Of a stretch of DNA of 64,000 bases, positions 35,146 through 45,959 are shown one piece after another. The translations under genes and the position numbers were made by a program. Every line of letters begins with the position of its first letter. The stretch's first letter is position 1. This DNA comes from Fragilariopsis cylindrus CCMP1102 (lineage: Eukaryota; Bacillariophyta; Bacillariophyceae; Bacillariales; Bacillariaceae). The notes beneath the pieces are model-generated. The model was not told the origin of the DNA. It was given only the letters and a program-made list of their open reading frames with translations, and searched no databases. The stretch spans positions 60,725 through 124,724 of the forward strand of contig FMBT01000413.1 in NCBI GenBank assembly GCA_900095095.1, read 5' to 3'.

Positions 35146-36366
35146 ATGGCTATAATTAAATCATCCACTTTCATCTTCGCTGCTGCAGCATTACTACTAT
35201 CATCATCCGTGGATGGTGCAAGTATTCGTGGTAGTACTTCTGCATCAAACAACAGCAGCAATAACAAACGATTCCTAAGACACGCTGATGATCAGCAAGG
35301 AGATCGTGTGCTATTCGCCCAGAGGAACCTTAAGAAGATGAAGAAGGACAAGAACAAGAACAAGAACAAGAATGGTACTTCTTTCAGTAGCAATTCTCTT
35401 GTAGTTCCGACAACTCCACCGGCACCAACTCCTGCACCAGGACCATCGATGGAGGATTGGGTGAATGAATGCGTTGCACATGCAAATGCTGTTCAAAGTT
35501 GTAGGGGATCTGATCCAAATAATTATTGTGGTATGTGCCTTAAGGCATTAGCATCTGTTGGTACGGCAGCCACTAATTACGACGGTGGTATTAAGTCGTG
35601 TTCAACATCAAGTTGTGGTGGTTGTGATACAAGCGTTCTCCTACCATTCTTTGAATGTGGATTAGTTGTTGAAGGGAAGGCAACACCTGATGCAGTATTT
35701 ACTGGTAATTCATTACCAGTACCAACACCAGCAGTAGTACCTGTTAGTCCACCACCACCAACGAGTCCACCAACTGATAATGTCGATAGAATTAATTGTC
35801 CTGCAGTATTCCCTGGCAGTGGAACGACATGTGTTATGGTTGGTTCATACGAATATAAAGTATGTGCGTATCCTGAACGCGGAGAGGAGGCAAGCTGTGG
35901 TTGTTCCGCTGCACAACCAATTTGGTCATGTATCGGTGTTTCAGTATTCGATCCAATTGTTATTGAAGGCGTTGAAGAAGAAGATTTAAGTGTTGTCATC
36001 GTTGAAGAAGACAAAGAAATAATTGTAAATGAAGTAGGAGAAGATGTAATCGTTGATGTTGTCGATGTTGTCGATGTTGATCGTGATGTTGTCGATGTTG
36101 ATATCGTTGATGAAGTTGCTCCTGTACTTCCATCGGTATTCGTTGATGTTGTGGTTAATGGAATCACAGTCGAGTCACTATGCCCCACCGAGGAACCAAA
36201 AACTGGAGAAATGTGCAGTGCAGGTGGATTTGATTCAATTAAATGTTGTTATGAATATCTTATCTCCGAAGTTGAAGCTACTAGAACATGTGAATGTGAC
36301 AAGGATGGTTCTAATCCTACCTTCACATGTTACACTGGAGCTGAATCAACATGTACAATTGTATAA
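35146..36366 (+). CDS. Secreted Cys-rich protein with Pro/Thr linkers
   Basis: 406 aa, uninterrupted; start in a CACC-ATG-GC context. A signal peptide (about 1-24, ending SSVDG-A) is followed by a basic region with KKMKKDKNKNKNKN. Linker PTTPPAPTPAPGPS (about 88-101) leads to a Cys-rich module (CVAHANAVQSC...YCGMC...CSTSSCGGC). A second linker (PVPTPAVVPVSPPPPTSPP) leads to another module with C...C-V...CGC...WSC. Then a Val/Asp/Glu repeat (VVDVVDVDRDVVDVDIVDEV) precedes a last Cys module of the same C...C...C-C-Y...C-C-x...C plan. Modules 2 and 3 look related (CPAVFPGSGTTC versus CPTEEPKTGEMC; both end CxC...TC/SC). An extracellular or frustule-associated protein is plausible; no enzyme motif is seen. 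Confidence 0.75.
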   Translation: MAIIKSSTFIFAAAALLLSSSVDGASIRGSTSASNNSSNNKRFLRHADDQQGDRVLFAQRNLKKMKKDKNKNKNKNGTSFSSNSLVVPTTPPAPTPAPGPSMEDWVNECVAHANAVQSCRGSDPNNYCGMCLKALASVGTAATNYDGGIKSCSTSSCGGCDTSVLLPFFECGLVVEGKATPDAVFTGNSLPVPTPAVVPVSPPPPTSPPTDNVDRINCPAVFPGSGTTCVMVGSYEYKVCAYPERGEEASCGCSAAQPIWSCIGVSVFDPIVIEGVEEEDLSVVIVEEDKEIIVNEVGEDVIVDVVDVVDVDRDVVDVDIVDEVAPVLPSVFVDVVVNGITVESLCPTEEPKTGEMCSAGGFDSIKCCYEYLISEVEATRTCECDKDGSNPTFTCYTGAESTCTIV

Positions 36367-37066
36367 ACGATATTTCTTGACGGACCGACCGATCGATCGA
36401 CCAGTGAAGAAAAAAGAGAACGTATCATATTCCCATCCCATTGCATGAACATCACGCTGTACACTATATATCATATAAATGAATTGTTTAGTATAATATT
36501 AGGACCTATATTTACATTTACACCAGCCAAAACAATTTTCGACTACAATACTATTAACTATGAAGTGATGTTGCTTCCGATTCGTATCATATCCTTGTAG
36601 TTGCGTCATTGTAATTCCTTTGTTAGGTAGGAAAAATACAAAAACATACCTGCAATGTAAACGCAAAACTGCAACAAGTAGTAAAATCCAAACGGCAGTT
36701 TGTACCGGTATGTTGATTGCCCTTGTGGATTCTTTTTGTCCCTATCTGTGCAAACAATAATGTGTTCACAAATTAATATACTGCATTCAATACTGTAGTC
36801 ACCTACAATGATTGGGAATGAACCTGATCGATCCGTCCATATATAATATGACGTAAAAAAATAAATAAAAATGAGTACAAAGAAAAAATATGTTTAAGCA
36901 ATGATCATTCCTATTGATTATAAGTATACTGGTGAGTTTTGTAAATTTTCTATTACTTTAATCTATTAGGTTATTAGTATTTCAATACATTCAATATGAC
37001 GATGACGGTGACGATGACAACTTCTGTTACAGTACATCATAAGATTTTGAAGTCGTAGTGGTATTA

Positions 37067-37840
37067 CTAGTGCTCTTTCGCTTTCGCTTCTTTCGCTTTC
37101 GCTCTTATGGAGCCCTTGCAGTCGAATTGATGTTCAAACCAATGATTACGTTGGCAATCGCTGTCATGGTATCTCGCATGTTGACAACCATCACAAAATT
37201 TAAGAGTCGCTTTTAGAAAAACCAACTTACAGCCACTACATCTAGCATCTGTATCCATTGTTTTTGCTATATCCTTTGCCTCATTCATACAATTGCAGTG
37301 AGATGTTGTTTCGCGAGATAAAACTTTGATAATACCTCTTTCAGTATTAATATCGCGAAGGTACTTTTTCATTTTTTCGCGATCAGTATCGTATCGACAC
37401 TGTATACCCAACTGAAGTAGGATATAGATAACTTTATGTCGCGATTCATCTTTGAAGTCATTACTTTCAAGATATTGTTGAGTACAAAACGCAAAAATAA
37501 ATCGAACGAATTGAGGATCACTACATAAATTGATATGATCCTCGTAGTATTTCTTTTGAATGTCAGTTGACTGTTGAACTCGACGAACATCTTGAATCGT
37601 CAATATATTCAATACAATATGATGATACATCTCTATATATTCCTGTGCAGCCTTCTCATATTCATTATCTGGTTGAAATTTATCGGCAGAACTCCCATGG
37701 TAGCATGGGTTAGTTCCAGAACTAGCGCTATAGGGACTTACCAATGCATTCGCAGTTGCAGTCGCAGTAGCGGTAGCACTAGCACTAGCTGCAACGTGTC
37801 CGGTCTTTTTATTCCTATGCCTTCTACTCTTTTTCCCCAT
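37067..37840 (-). CDS. MYND-like Cys/His finger protein sharing its N terminus with the gene at 39608
   Basis: 257 aa, uninterrupted. The first about 30 residues (MGKKSRRHRNKKTGHVAASA, then an Ala/Thr run) are nearly the same as the start of the plus-strand gene at 39608. The body differs: it is helical, with 'VLNILTIQDVRRVQQSTDIQ' and a 'HKVIYILLQLGIQC' block. The C-terminal finger is a MYND variant, 'CSGCKLVFLKATLKFCDGCQ' then 'ARYHDSDCQRNHWFEHQFDC', keeping CQ-x2-HW. It ends in a Lys/Ala/Glu tail. The basic N terminus may be a nuclear or nucleolar signal. The pair points outward across a transposon-like element. Confidence 0.7.
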   Translation of the reverse strand: MGKKSRRHRNKKTGHVAASASATATATATANALVSPYSASSGTNPCYHGSSADKFQPDNEYEKAAQEYIEMYHHIVLNILTIQDVRRVQQSTDIQKKYYEDHINLCSDPQFVRFIFAFCTQQYLESNDFKDESRHKVIYILLQLGIQCRYDTDREKMKKYLRDINTERGIIKVLSRETTSHCNCMNEAKDIAKTMDTDARCSGCKLVFLKATLKFCDGCQHARYHDSDCQRNHWFEHQFDCKGSIRAKAKEAKAKEH

Positions 37841-38332
37841 GTTGAAATCAATATTTATTAAAATAATGTACAGAGATTTTTCGTTTCAGCATGTAGGCTG
37901 TGTTCAGAAAAGGCGTGGATGATATTTTGTCATTGGCTGTGTACAGTACAGTACGGTATTGTATAGTATTATTGGGTATCGTGTATTTTACTTGCGGTAG
38001 AGTTGACAGCATCATGCATCAACAACGCCATTTAAATATTTTGCTTTTGTCTTTTTCTCTTCATTACCCATTATTCCAAAAACTAAATAAATAACACGTT
38101 ACAATACGCAGTTCGTATACGTGTCTTTTAGTCGTAGGAGCTTTATTATGACTACTGTACGACTAAGACTACGACACGTACGTATGCAATATACTGTACG
38201 TACTTTACTGCCGAGTACTAGTGAATGAATCACGACTTGACTCACGTCGACTCAACTTAGTAACCACTCAACCTAACTCCTTGAATTGACAGCAGTCTGT
38301 GTTTTTTTTTTAATTTGCTTTTTTTTTAAACA

Positions 38333-39373
38333 GGAACATCCTCGATTTAAAAAAAAACCAAAATCAGCGAAAATCATACCCCCCCTGCGCGCGACATGAG
38401 TCGAGTGATGAGTCGAGCGCTCGACTCTGAGCCGAGTGATGAGTCGAGCGCTCGACTCTGAGTTGAGCACTCGACTCTGAGCCGAGTGATGAGTCGAGCG
38501 CTCGACTCATCACTCGACTCAGAGTCGAGCGCTCGACTCAAGCGATTTTTTGCCTGGCCCTGTGTCCTAGTTTTCACTTGTATTCAAACAACAAAAATTA
38601 TCCTATCATCATGACAATGGGATGTAATAAATCGTAGCTCCACCAATATAGCTCCATTTAATACAAACTATATAGACGAAATATTGATATCTGTACTCCT
38701 AACCAGCACATAAAATTTTGGTTGAATTTGGTCATTTGGAAAAAATGCTATGATGATTATTGTGGGTGGCAGGCACATTCGAATCACCAGGAATTGCCTG
38801 CCACCCACATAAATCCTCATAATTTTTTTTCTAAATGATCAAATCACAGCGAAACTTTTTGCCTCTATTCAGCGTACGAATATCTATATTTCGTCTATAA
38901 AGTTTGTATTAATTGGGCCTATATTGATGGAGATACGATTCATTACATTTCCATTTTCATGTTGATGTGAATACGGTAGTTTTCCATTTCAATTCTTAGT
39001 AATTGTCCTATAGAATTTTTTCTAAATGATCAAATCACAGCGAAACTTTTTGCCTCTATTCAGCGTACGAATATCTATATTTCGTCTATAAAGTTTGTAT
39101 TAATTGGGCCCATATTAATGGAGATAAGATTCATTACATTCCCATTGTTATGATGTTGTAATACAATTGAAAACCTTAAAAAAATATTTTTCTTGGACCA
39201 AACTAGAAATTGAGTCAAATCACGAGTGATGAGTCGAGCGCTCGACTCTGAGTCGAGCACTCGACTCTGAGTCGAGTGATGAGTCGACCAACCATCAGAC
39301 TCATGTTGCGCGCGCTCGGTGGGGGTTGTGAATATTCGGCGATTTTCGATTATTTTTAAATCGAGGATGTTCC
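38333..39373. mobile_element. Composite inverted-repeat element (~1.04 kb) with a nested foldback
   Basis: GGAACATCCTCGATTT at 38333-38348 is exactly inverted at 39358-39373. Matching continues inward for about 70 bp with small differences (AAAATCAGCGAAAAT versus AAAATCGCCGAATAT, a C-run, GCGCGCG, ACATGAGTC). Next inside are arrays of the 18-bp palindrome GAGTCGAGCGCTCGACTC: four full copies plus variants in 38398-38545, and one plus variants in 39228-39290. The core holds the foldback 38593-39003 and a second right arm to 39175. There is no coding frame. Confidence 0.7.
38593..39003. mobile_element. Family B foldback element, most complete copy
   Basis: A long imperfect palindrome. The left arm (ATTATCCTATCATCATGACA, TTTAATACAAACTATATAGACGAAATATT, GTTGAATTTGGTCATTTGGAAAAAAT) is complementary to the right arm (TTTTTTTTCTAAATGATCAAATCAC, ATATTTCGTCTATAAAGTTTGTATTAA, CATTTCCATTTTCATG). 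The centre is a perfect 12-bp stem, GGGTGGCAGGCA / TGCCTGCCACCC, around a 19-nt loop. A truncated right-arm duplicate follows at 39004-39175. Other copies are at 1459-1588, 12420-12670, 13540-13735 and 26737-27110. Confidence 0.7.
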
Positions 39374-39607
39374 AGGCGTACTAGTACTAAAAAGTAAAAC
39401 GTTGCGGTACTACTAAGTTAGTACTGGTGTTATTGTACAAAACAACACAGGCAGCAGCTGTTCATTCATTACTTACAGACAGACAACCTGATATTATTAT
39501 TTGTTGACGCACAACTGTGAACTTTGCAAAAAGAACATACATGATCAACGACGACGACGATGCGTAACACTCACAAATAATAATTTTTAAACAAAATTGA
39601 TTTCATC

Positions 39608-40575
39608 ATGGGGAAAAAGACTAGAAGGATTAGGAATAAAAAGACCGGAAATGATGCAGCTAGTGCTAGTGCTAGTGCGACTGCGACTGCGACTGCGACT
39701 GCGACTGCGGCGGAAGTTACAGCAGCAGCAGTTGCAACATCCGATGTAATATCAGATGCAGATGCGGCAAAAGAATATGAAAACGAAAAGGAGGAAGCAC
39801 GAGATATTCAGTTACCGAAATCGGACATGTATATTCAAGCAATAGCAGATACTGATAACATTACTACGTTAGGAGAACAATCTGAGTTATTCAAACGAGG
39901 CGCCAGAGAACATGATTGCGTACATTGCATGTTCGTTATGGGGTTTATGCTAGGGGGGAATGCTTCATACGTAACATCTATGCATGCACATGCAGCTCTT
40001 CCTTGGCATTTGGAAGGAGCAATTCGTGGAAGTTTTAAATGTACAATAAGTTTGATAAGGGGTTTTTATAAAAGTGAGGCCGATCCAAATCGAAAAACAG
40101 CTGCGTTGACGGACTACTGGGGGAAAATCACCAAAAGATACTTTAGCGATGTTGCTTTGGACGACGCAATTGAACTTAAAAATGCAAAATGTTTAGTGGT
40201 ACGAGAATGTATCATTTGTTCAAAAACAGATACAAAAAATTAACACTCAAACAATGTCAAGGGTGTAGCGTGTATTGTTATTGCAGTGAAGAATGTCAGA
40301 CTATACATTGGAAGGAACACAAACACAGGAATGAATGCAAGCAAGTGCAAATATTGAATAAGTACCATAAGCCTTATGCTAAACAAATCCGTGATGCAGT
40401 AATTCGTGGTGATAAAGAAATCCCTTCATTAGAAAAGTTACGATACAAATTAGGGTTGACACGACCTGAAGAAGAATATAGTGAATTATTTCCGATCAAT
40501 CCTGATGATTATCTTGTTGGAAGGGAAGATGGAACAGTATGGGTAGGATCCGATAGCTCGTATCACATTTTTTAG
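39608..40575 (+). CDS. MYND-type zinc finger protein (one frameshift)
   Basis: The frame from ATG 39608 starts MGKKTRRIRNKKTGNDAASA, with an Ala/Thr run. It contains a Sel1-like stretch ('ALPWHLEGAIRGSFKCTISL') and the first finger cysteines (ECIIC), then stops at about 40243. A second frame overlaps and continues the finger as 'LKQCQGCSVYCYCSEECQTI' followed by HWKEHKHRNEC. It then has the family tail (ILNKYHKPYAKQIRDAV, LRYKLGL, DYLVGREDGTVWVG) to a stop at 40575. The one-base break falls in a six-A run at about 40235-40240. The full product would be about 320 aa. It is a paralogue of 24290 by finger and tail, and of 37840 by N-terminal module. A likely intracellular scaffold; partners unknown. 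Confidence 0.7.
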
Positions 40576-41833
40576 TCGAAGTAGTCGTTGTTCCAGGATT
40601 ATCACATAGCCAGTCTTAACTACAATACAAACACAAACAAGATACACGATGAGTTAATCTAATCTATTATGGGGAGGAATAGGTGAAATCAACGAACGGA
40701 TCCGATCTATATTACGGGGAATGGGAATGGGTGAAATCAATGAACGGATCTGATCGAATCTATATCGAATCTATATCGAATATATATCTAATATATATCT
40801 AATCTATATTACGGGGGAATGGGTGAAATCAATGAACGGATCTAATCTATATCTAATCTATATTACGGGGGAATGGGTGATTCAATGAATGGATCCGATC
40901 GAATCTATATTAAGGGGGAGCAATAATACAAACGCAACAATACATATGATAATCTAATATATTACAGGGAGGAATTAATGGGTGAATCAATCATCAATGA
41001 ATGGATCCCGATCGAAACGAAAGGATTTGATCATCGAACCGGATCTGATCCATTCATTGATACTGTACATACTGTATTTGCCATCACAAGCAACAAGCAA
41101 CAACAGCAACATCAACAAGCAAAAAGCAACTAGCGTCAGTTCATTATCTATAAACACACACAGTAGTACTTATTAATATAAATATAGCATATGTACTGTA
41201 TTATGATTCAATCGTAGTGATAGTTATTTTGTTGTACTGTATCGAGTATTGAGTATCGTTCCACATCCTTATTATTCTTCTTGTTCTTTTTTTGATGCGC
41301 TACACATTTTTCCCGCAAAATATGCGCTTAGGTGCTTTAGCGCGTGTTAAATATTATCGCGCTTATCCCCGTGGTGGACAACAAGCGTTGCACGGACGGA
41401 GGAAGTACTGCAATTTTTTTAATCACGCGCGACTCGATTGTAATTTCATCCAATCGCGGGCTCGCCAGGCAGCTGTTCACCATTCATTACTTACAAGACA
41501 GACATGCAGATATTATTATTTGTTGACGCGCACGCTAAACATCATCGACGACGCAAAACACAAATAATAATAATAAAAAAGGAGAAGGAAAAAAGAAAAG
41601 AAAAAAAAAGGATTCTTTTTTTCTTTCTTACAGTACGTCTTACTTGGCTTAGGCTGTTAGGGTTGCCTCTTTTGCATTTTCGATAATCAATTTACAGTAC
41701 GTCCATTCATCCATCCATCATTCATTCCCCTTCCTGTGCCTGTCTTGTCTTTACAAGAAAGATATAGAAACGACAAACAAGAAACGACAAAACAAAACGA
41801 AAAAGAAAAAAGAAATGTTATCATATCATCATC
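40576..41833. repeat. Intergenic with tandem GGGTGAATCAATGAA-type repeats and a duplicated upstream block
   Basis: Between 40670 and 41050 a degenerate unit (TCTATATTACGGGGGAATGGGTGAAATCAATGAACGGATC) is repeated four or more times. 41339-41387 nearly repeats 4541-4588. 41384-41411 carries GCGTTGCACGGA...GGAAGTAC, a single family A MITE end without a partner. 41467-41575 resembles the region just upstream of the MYND gene at 39608 (39449-39590). Confidence 0.55.
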
Positions 41834-43293
41834 ATGGTATCCTTATTACGTTCGAATTCATCATCATCACCAACATTATCAATGGCAAAAATGGCAATAC
41901 TTTTGCTTATTATTGGTGTTGTTATTGTTACTGACGCCTTTGTTGTCATTCCACAACAACAACACAACAACAACAACAACAACGACAACAACAGAATACT
42001 AAAGTTATGAGTATTCGTCCTAGTCGTCGTCTTAGTATGGCAACAACAATAACTACTAATGACAATAGTAATAGCAATAATATCAGAATCAAAAAGGCAG
42101 GTGGTGGTATAACCACCATCCCATCTGGATCACGTGATTTACTTTGGGATCCAGCCAGTGAAGGGATGTGTGGTATGGATGGTGATTTAAGTATTGATGA
42201 ACGTATTCTACGTGGTATTGATTTTTCAATGACATCGTCTACGTCTACGTCTGCCTCTGCAAGTAGTAGTAGTAGTACGTCTAGTAATTCTGTGGGAGTA
42301 AACAACAGGAGTTATTACTTCTGCAGTAGTACCAGAAATGTTATATTCCTCTCAATGTTGGTTAGAATATTTAGATCAAGAAGAACCATATGTTGCACCA
42401 ACATTTGCAAAAGCTACCAATCCTGTCAAAGCTATTGTATTGGGACGTACCAGTTTAATTGAGGATGATGCACCCGGTGATATACAACATATTGTCTTAC
42501 GATTGCCAGAAGGGTTTCATTATGTGAAGGACAATCCTTAAGTGTAATACCACCCGGATTGACCGAGAAAGGTAAAAAACAAAAACCACGGTTATATTCA
42601 ATTGCATCGACACGATATGGTGATTTACTCGATGGTACTACTGTTAGTTTATGTGTCCGGAAAGCGGAATATTATGATCCGATTACTGGAATTATGGATG
42701 AAAGTAAAGCTGGTATCTGTAGTAAATTTTTATGTTCCGCCACTCCTGGTACAGAAATTGACGTGGCGGGACCCATTGGTAAAACAATGATCCTACCCAA
42801 AGATTCGACCAAAGATATTATTATGGTCGCCACGGGTACAGGAATTGCACCATTTCGATCATTTCTGCATCGTTTATTTGTGGAACAAACCACCGCTCGT
42901 CATATGTATACTGGTAATGCCTGGTTAATATTAGGTGTACCAACAACTGGATCACTATTATATAAAACAGAATTTGATTCGATGTTGCAACAGACAACGA
43001 CCACATCTTTACAATCCTTAAATAATTTAAAAATTAATTATGCAATATCACGTGAAATGACAAATCAAGAAAATGGTGGTAAATTATATGTTCAAGATGT
43101 CTTAAAAGAAAATTCAATTGAATTGTTTGCAAAATTAGAAGCAGGTGCCGTTATTTATTTTTGTGGTTTAAAAGGAATGATGCCGGGTATACTCTTAGCA
43201 TTAGAAGAAGTGGCAACATCACAAGGTATTGATTGGTCGACAACATTAAAAAAATATCAATCCAATCATCAATGGCATGTGGAAGTATATTAG
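41834..43293 (+). CDS. petH: Plastid ferredoxin-NADP+ reductase (three frameshifts)
   Basis: The catalytic part (42559-43293) has all the family marks: FAD-binding 'RLYSIASTRYGD', 'GICSKFLCSATPG', NADP-binding 'VATGTGIAPFRSFL', 'FCGLKGMMPGILLALEE' and the C-terminal aromatic end WHVEVY. Upstream frames encode 'MLYSSQCWLEYLDQEEPYVA', 'VKAIVLGRTSLIEDDAPGDI' and LRLPEGFHYV. ATG 41834 opens a signal peptide, 'MAILLLIIGVVIVTDAFVVI', with an ASAFAP-like DA-F site, then a Ser/Arg-rich transit region (RPSRRLSMATT). The reading frame changes by one base at about 41960-42006, 42302-42312 and 42525-42540. The last break sits inside the conserved HYV-EGQSLSV segment. Full length would be about 485 codons. 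The enzyme passes electrons from photosystem I-reduced ferredoxin to NADP+ at the thylakoid. Preserved motifs on both sides of each break favour sequence error over decay. Confidence 0.85.
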
Positions 43294-43828
43294 AAAGAAT
43301 AATATATCTATATATAATTTAGTAATATAAAACGTATATGCATATATAAACATTATAAAAATAAATAAATGTAAAAAACATCTCTCTCTCTCTCTAATTA
43401 AAAAAGTGTATAGATTATTTTTCGTCGTCGTCTTGTTGATGTTGATAATGATGATGATGAAACAGATAGTTGATACAATAGATGTTGGATACCGTGAAGG
43501 GTGGTGGCTGTCTGTCTCTGCATCATATCGTTTTTGTATTGTTTTCTTTTTTGGAGGTAGTGCGACGGTAGCTATGGGACGGTGTGGTGGTTACTGTATT
43601 GTACTTGCAAATAAAATAAAATAACCGTCTCCTTATATGTTACTGCTATTGCTATTGCTATTGCTATTGTCGGCACGGCAACCGATGCAGGAATGATTGT
43701 ATGGAATAACATAATAATGCCATATATTACTAAAATTCAAATTCTAATTTGGAATGCATAGCATAGCATAGCACAGCATGCGTTTGCCAGATTAAATCAA
43801 TCAAGCTAGAATGAATCGAATTAGAATT

Positions 43829-43864
<36 letters not shown>

Positions 43865-45166
43865 GCTAATCTTTTACTGTTATTTGTTTTCAATATTAAA
43901 TTTTTGCTCAACGCTATCTATCTATCTCTCGGAAGGGAAAGTGTATTGTAATTACAGTAGTTGAGAACTAACTAACTATCTATCTATCTAACTAACTAAC
44001 TAGCTAGCTAGCAGCGTACACAATATCAACATCCTGTACTGTACTGTACTGTACTGTACAGCAATCGTCAACGGAACAGAAATTGAATCGCCTGCCGGAT
44101 GCATAGCATAGCATGTAAATGACATGGCAGAGTACCGTATGCATATTATAAAAGTATAGTGTACCTGTGTCTCCTCGTCGCGTCGCGTTCTCTAGGTAGC
44201 CTGTCTGCAAAAAGAGAAAATGCTGACTTTGATTTTGTCTATGACTTGACTTTGACATCGACTTTGACATTGACAGTGACCTTGAAGTCTCCTGCCTCGA
44301 TTCGTCTCGACTCGACTCGACTCGACTCGAACTTACAACCCGTATCAATCAAAATAAGTGCCATGTTGTCATTCATTCCGGCACTATTATCTAGCTTATT
44401 TGTTGGCCAGCAAAAAAAGAAGCAAAGCAGTATCCCAGCAATCTCCTGCCTCGTCTCATCTCGTCTCGTCTCGTCTTCGACTACGCCCGTATCAATCAAA
44501 AGCGCCATGTCCATGTCATTCATTTCCCATTGTCTAATAACCGTAGACTTATTTGTTGACAAACAACTAGCAAAAGTCAATAAAGCATTTACAGCAGGTA
44601 TTACTGTAAATCGAGGTCGGTATACAGACAGACGATGATCTGTTTTTTTCATTTTTTTTTCATTTTTTTTAATTTTAAATTTAAAAAAAAAACATGACTT
44701 GCTTTTCAGTACATTTTCTACGAGAGAGAGATATCGTGTGATACCATTTTGAATGCGATAATATAATAACGACCTCTCGCAAATATAGAACTCTTCTCCT
44801 CCCCCCTGCCTACCCTCCGTACTAAGTTAAGGCGAAGGCAATGCAAATAAAAGTAGTAGTACTAGTAGTATGATGTACTTACTTGTGTTCATAGTTCATA
44901 AAGTACTGTCAGTATAGTACTACAGTAGTAGAAGTAGAAAGAGGAGTAAAACCTACTCTTCTTACAACAAACAATAGTCTTCCTCTTTATCTATTATTAT
45001 GAACTACTGGAACTGCTAATACTACTCCTTTGTTCTGTTGTGTTGTGTTGTGTTGTGTATAGTTTAGTTTAGTTTTTATTTATTTAGTTTAGTTTTTAGT
45101 TCAGTTCAGCTCAGTTTCCATCTAAACTATCCTGTTAAATATCAAATAATAGAGTATGAGCTGAAC
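43294..45166. repeat. Gene-free, with microsatellites and a ~165-bp tandem duplication
   Basis: (TC)n at 43381-43396, (AATC)n at 43831-43862, (TAAC/TATC)n near 43968-44005 and (GTACT)n at 44036-44060. Blocks 44288-44390 and 44447-44525 share CTCCTGCCTCG, a TCGACTC/TCGTCTC run, CCCGTATCAATCAAAA and GCCATGT...TCATTCATT, so this is a tandem duplication. Frames here are by-products of the simple repeats. Confidence 0.5.
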
Positions 45167-45545
45167 TCATAATACAGATGTCTCTATTATTACAGCTATA
45201 TTAGTTAAAATTGGATACTCTCTACTGTTATTAGTTAGTATATCAAGAGAGGATTCATGATCAACAGGTAATTTTGGGAGTGTTTTGGGGAAAATCCGAT
45301 CATTTGTCTCTTTCACTAAGAGAGGAGTTAAGTAGTACTTCAAATTCCACAAAATTTATAACAGCTCCTACTGGAATGATTTGCATAGTGAGCTGTAGCT
45401 CGATTCCTTTGTGTTGGAAATGTCCTGTCCTTTTGGAAAGTCCCTGCATTAGACCAAGAAGGTCGATACATGTGAGATGGATATCTTGATGTCTTGAAAT
45501 ATCTGAATTGTATGACTGACGTACGAGATCTTTACTGATTTGGAA
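45167..45545 (-). pseudogene. Coding-like remnant in two frames, family not recognised
   Basis: Minus-strand frame 45545-45300 (82 codons, no initial Met) reads like protein, including 'NSDISRHQDIHLTCIDLLGL', GIELQLTMQIIPVGAV and INFVEFEVLL. The overlapping frame 45352-45167 continues with 'TNDRIFPKTLPKLPVDHESS' and LDILTNNSREYPILTNI. Composition is unlike the surrounding repeats. It may be a fragment of a retroelement or of an old gene. I do not recognise the family. Confidence 0.35.
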
Positions 45546-45959
45546 CTAGATATGCTAACCAATCAACCATCATACCCCACCTAGCCCACACATTAAGTTG
45601 GAGAATGTGTAGATTGATGTGAGGTCTGTAGCAGCGTAGAAGGTTTGAGTGATCCTTGCTGAGTTCCAAATCCTCAAAGAAAATGGAACCTCACTATTAG
45701 CTAAACTTAGCTGTGCTCTATGAATATTATTATTTCTTCTTGTAACAAAAGCAGAAGTTCTCGTTACTTACTACACAGTATTCATTACGTGCTTGGATCC
45801 ATCGAGAACTAGCCATCATAGTGATAACACATAGGGTTGGCAGGCAAATTTTTAATCATCACAAGAGGTGCATAAAAAAGAGGAGGACTGTAAATCCAAT
45901 AATAAACATGAAAACCACTGGTACAGTATAATCTCGTCTATGCTATTTTATATAATATT

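Noticed and set aside
38398-38545. Regular palindromic units resembling a CRISPR array
   Set aside because: Units are contiguous with no unique spacers, and the genome is eukaryotic.
38273-38577. Minus-strand frames rich in SESSARLITR repeats
   Set aside because: They are translations of the palindromic GAGTCGAGCGCTCGACTC array in a mobile element, not a protein gene.
43406-43624. 72-codon frame after the ferredoxin-NADP reductase gene
   Set aside because: Low-complexity leader from (GTC)n and (GAT)n tracts, no similarity seen.
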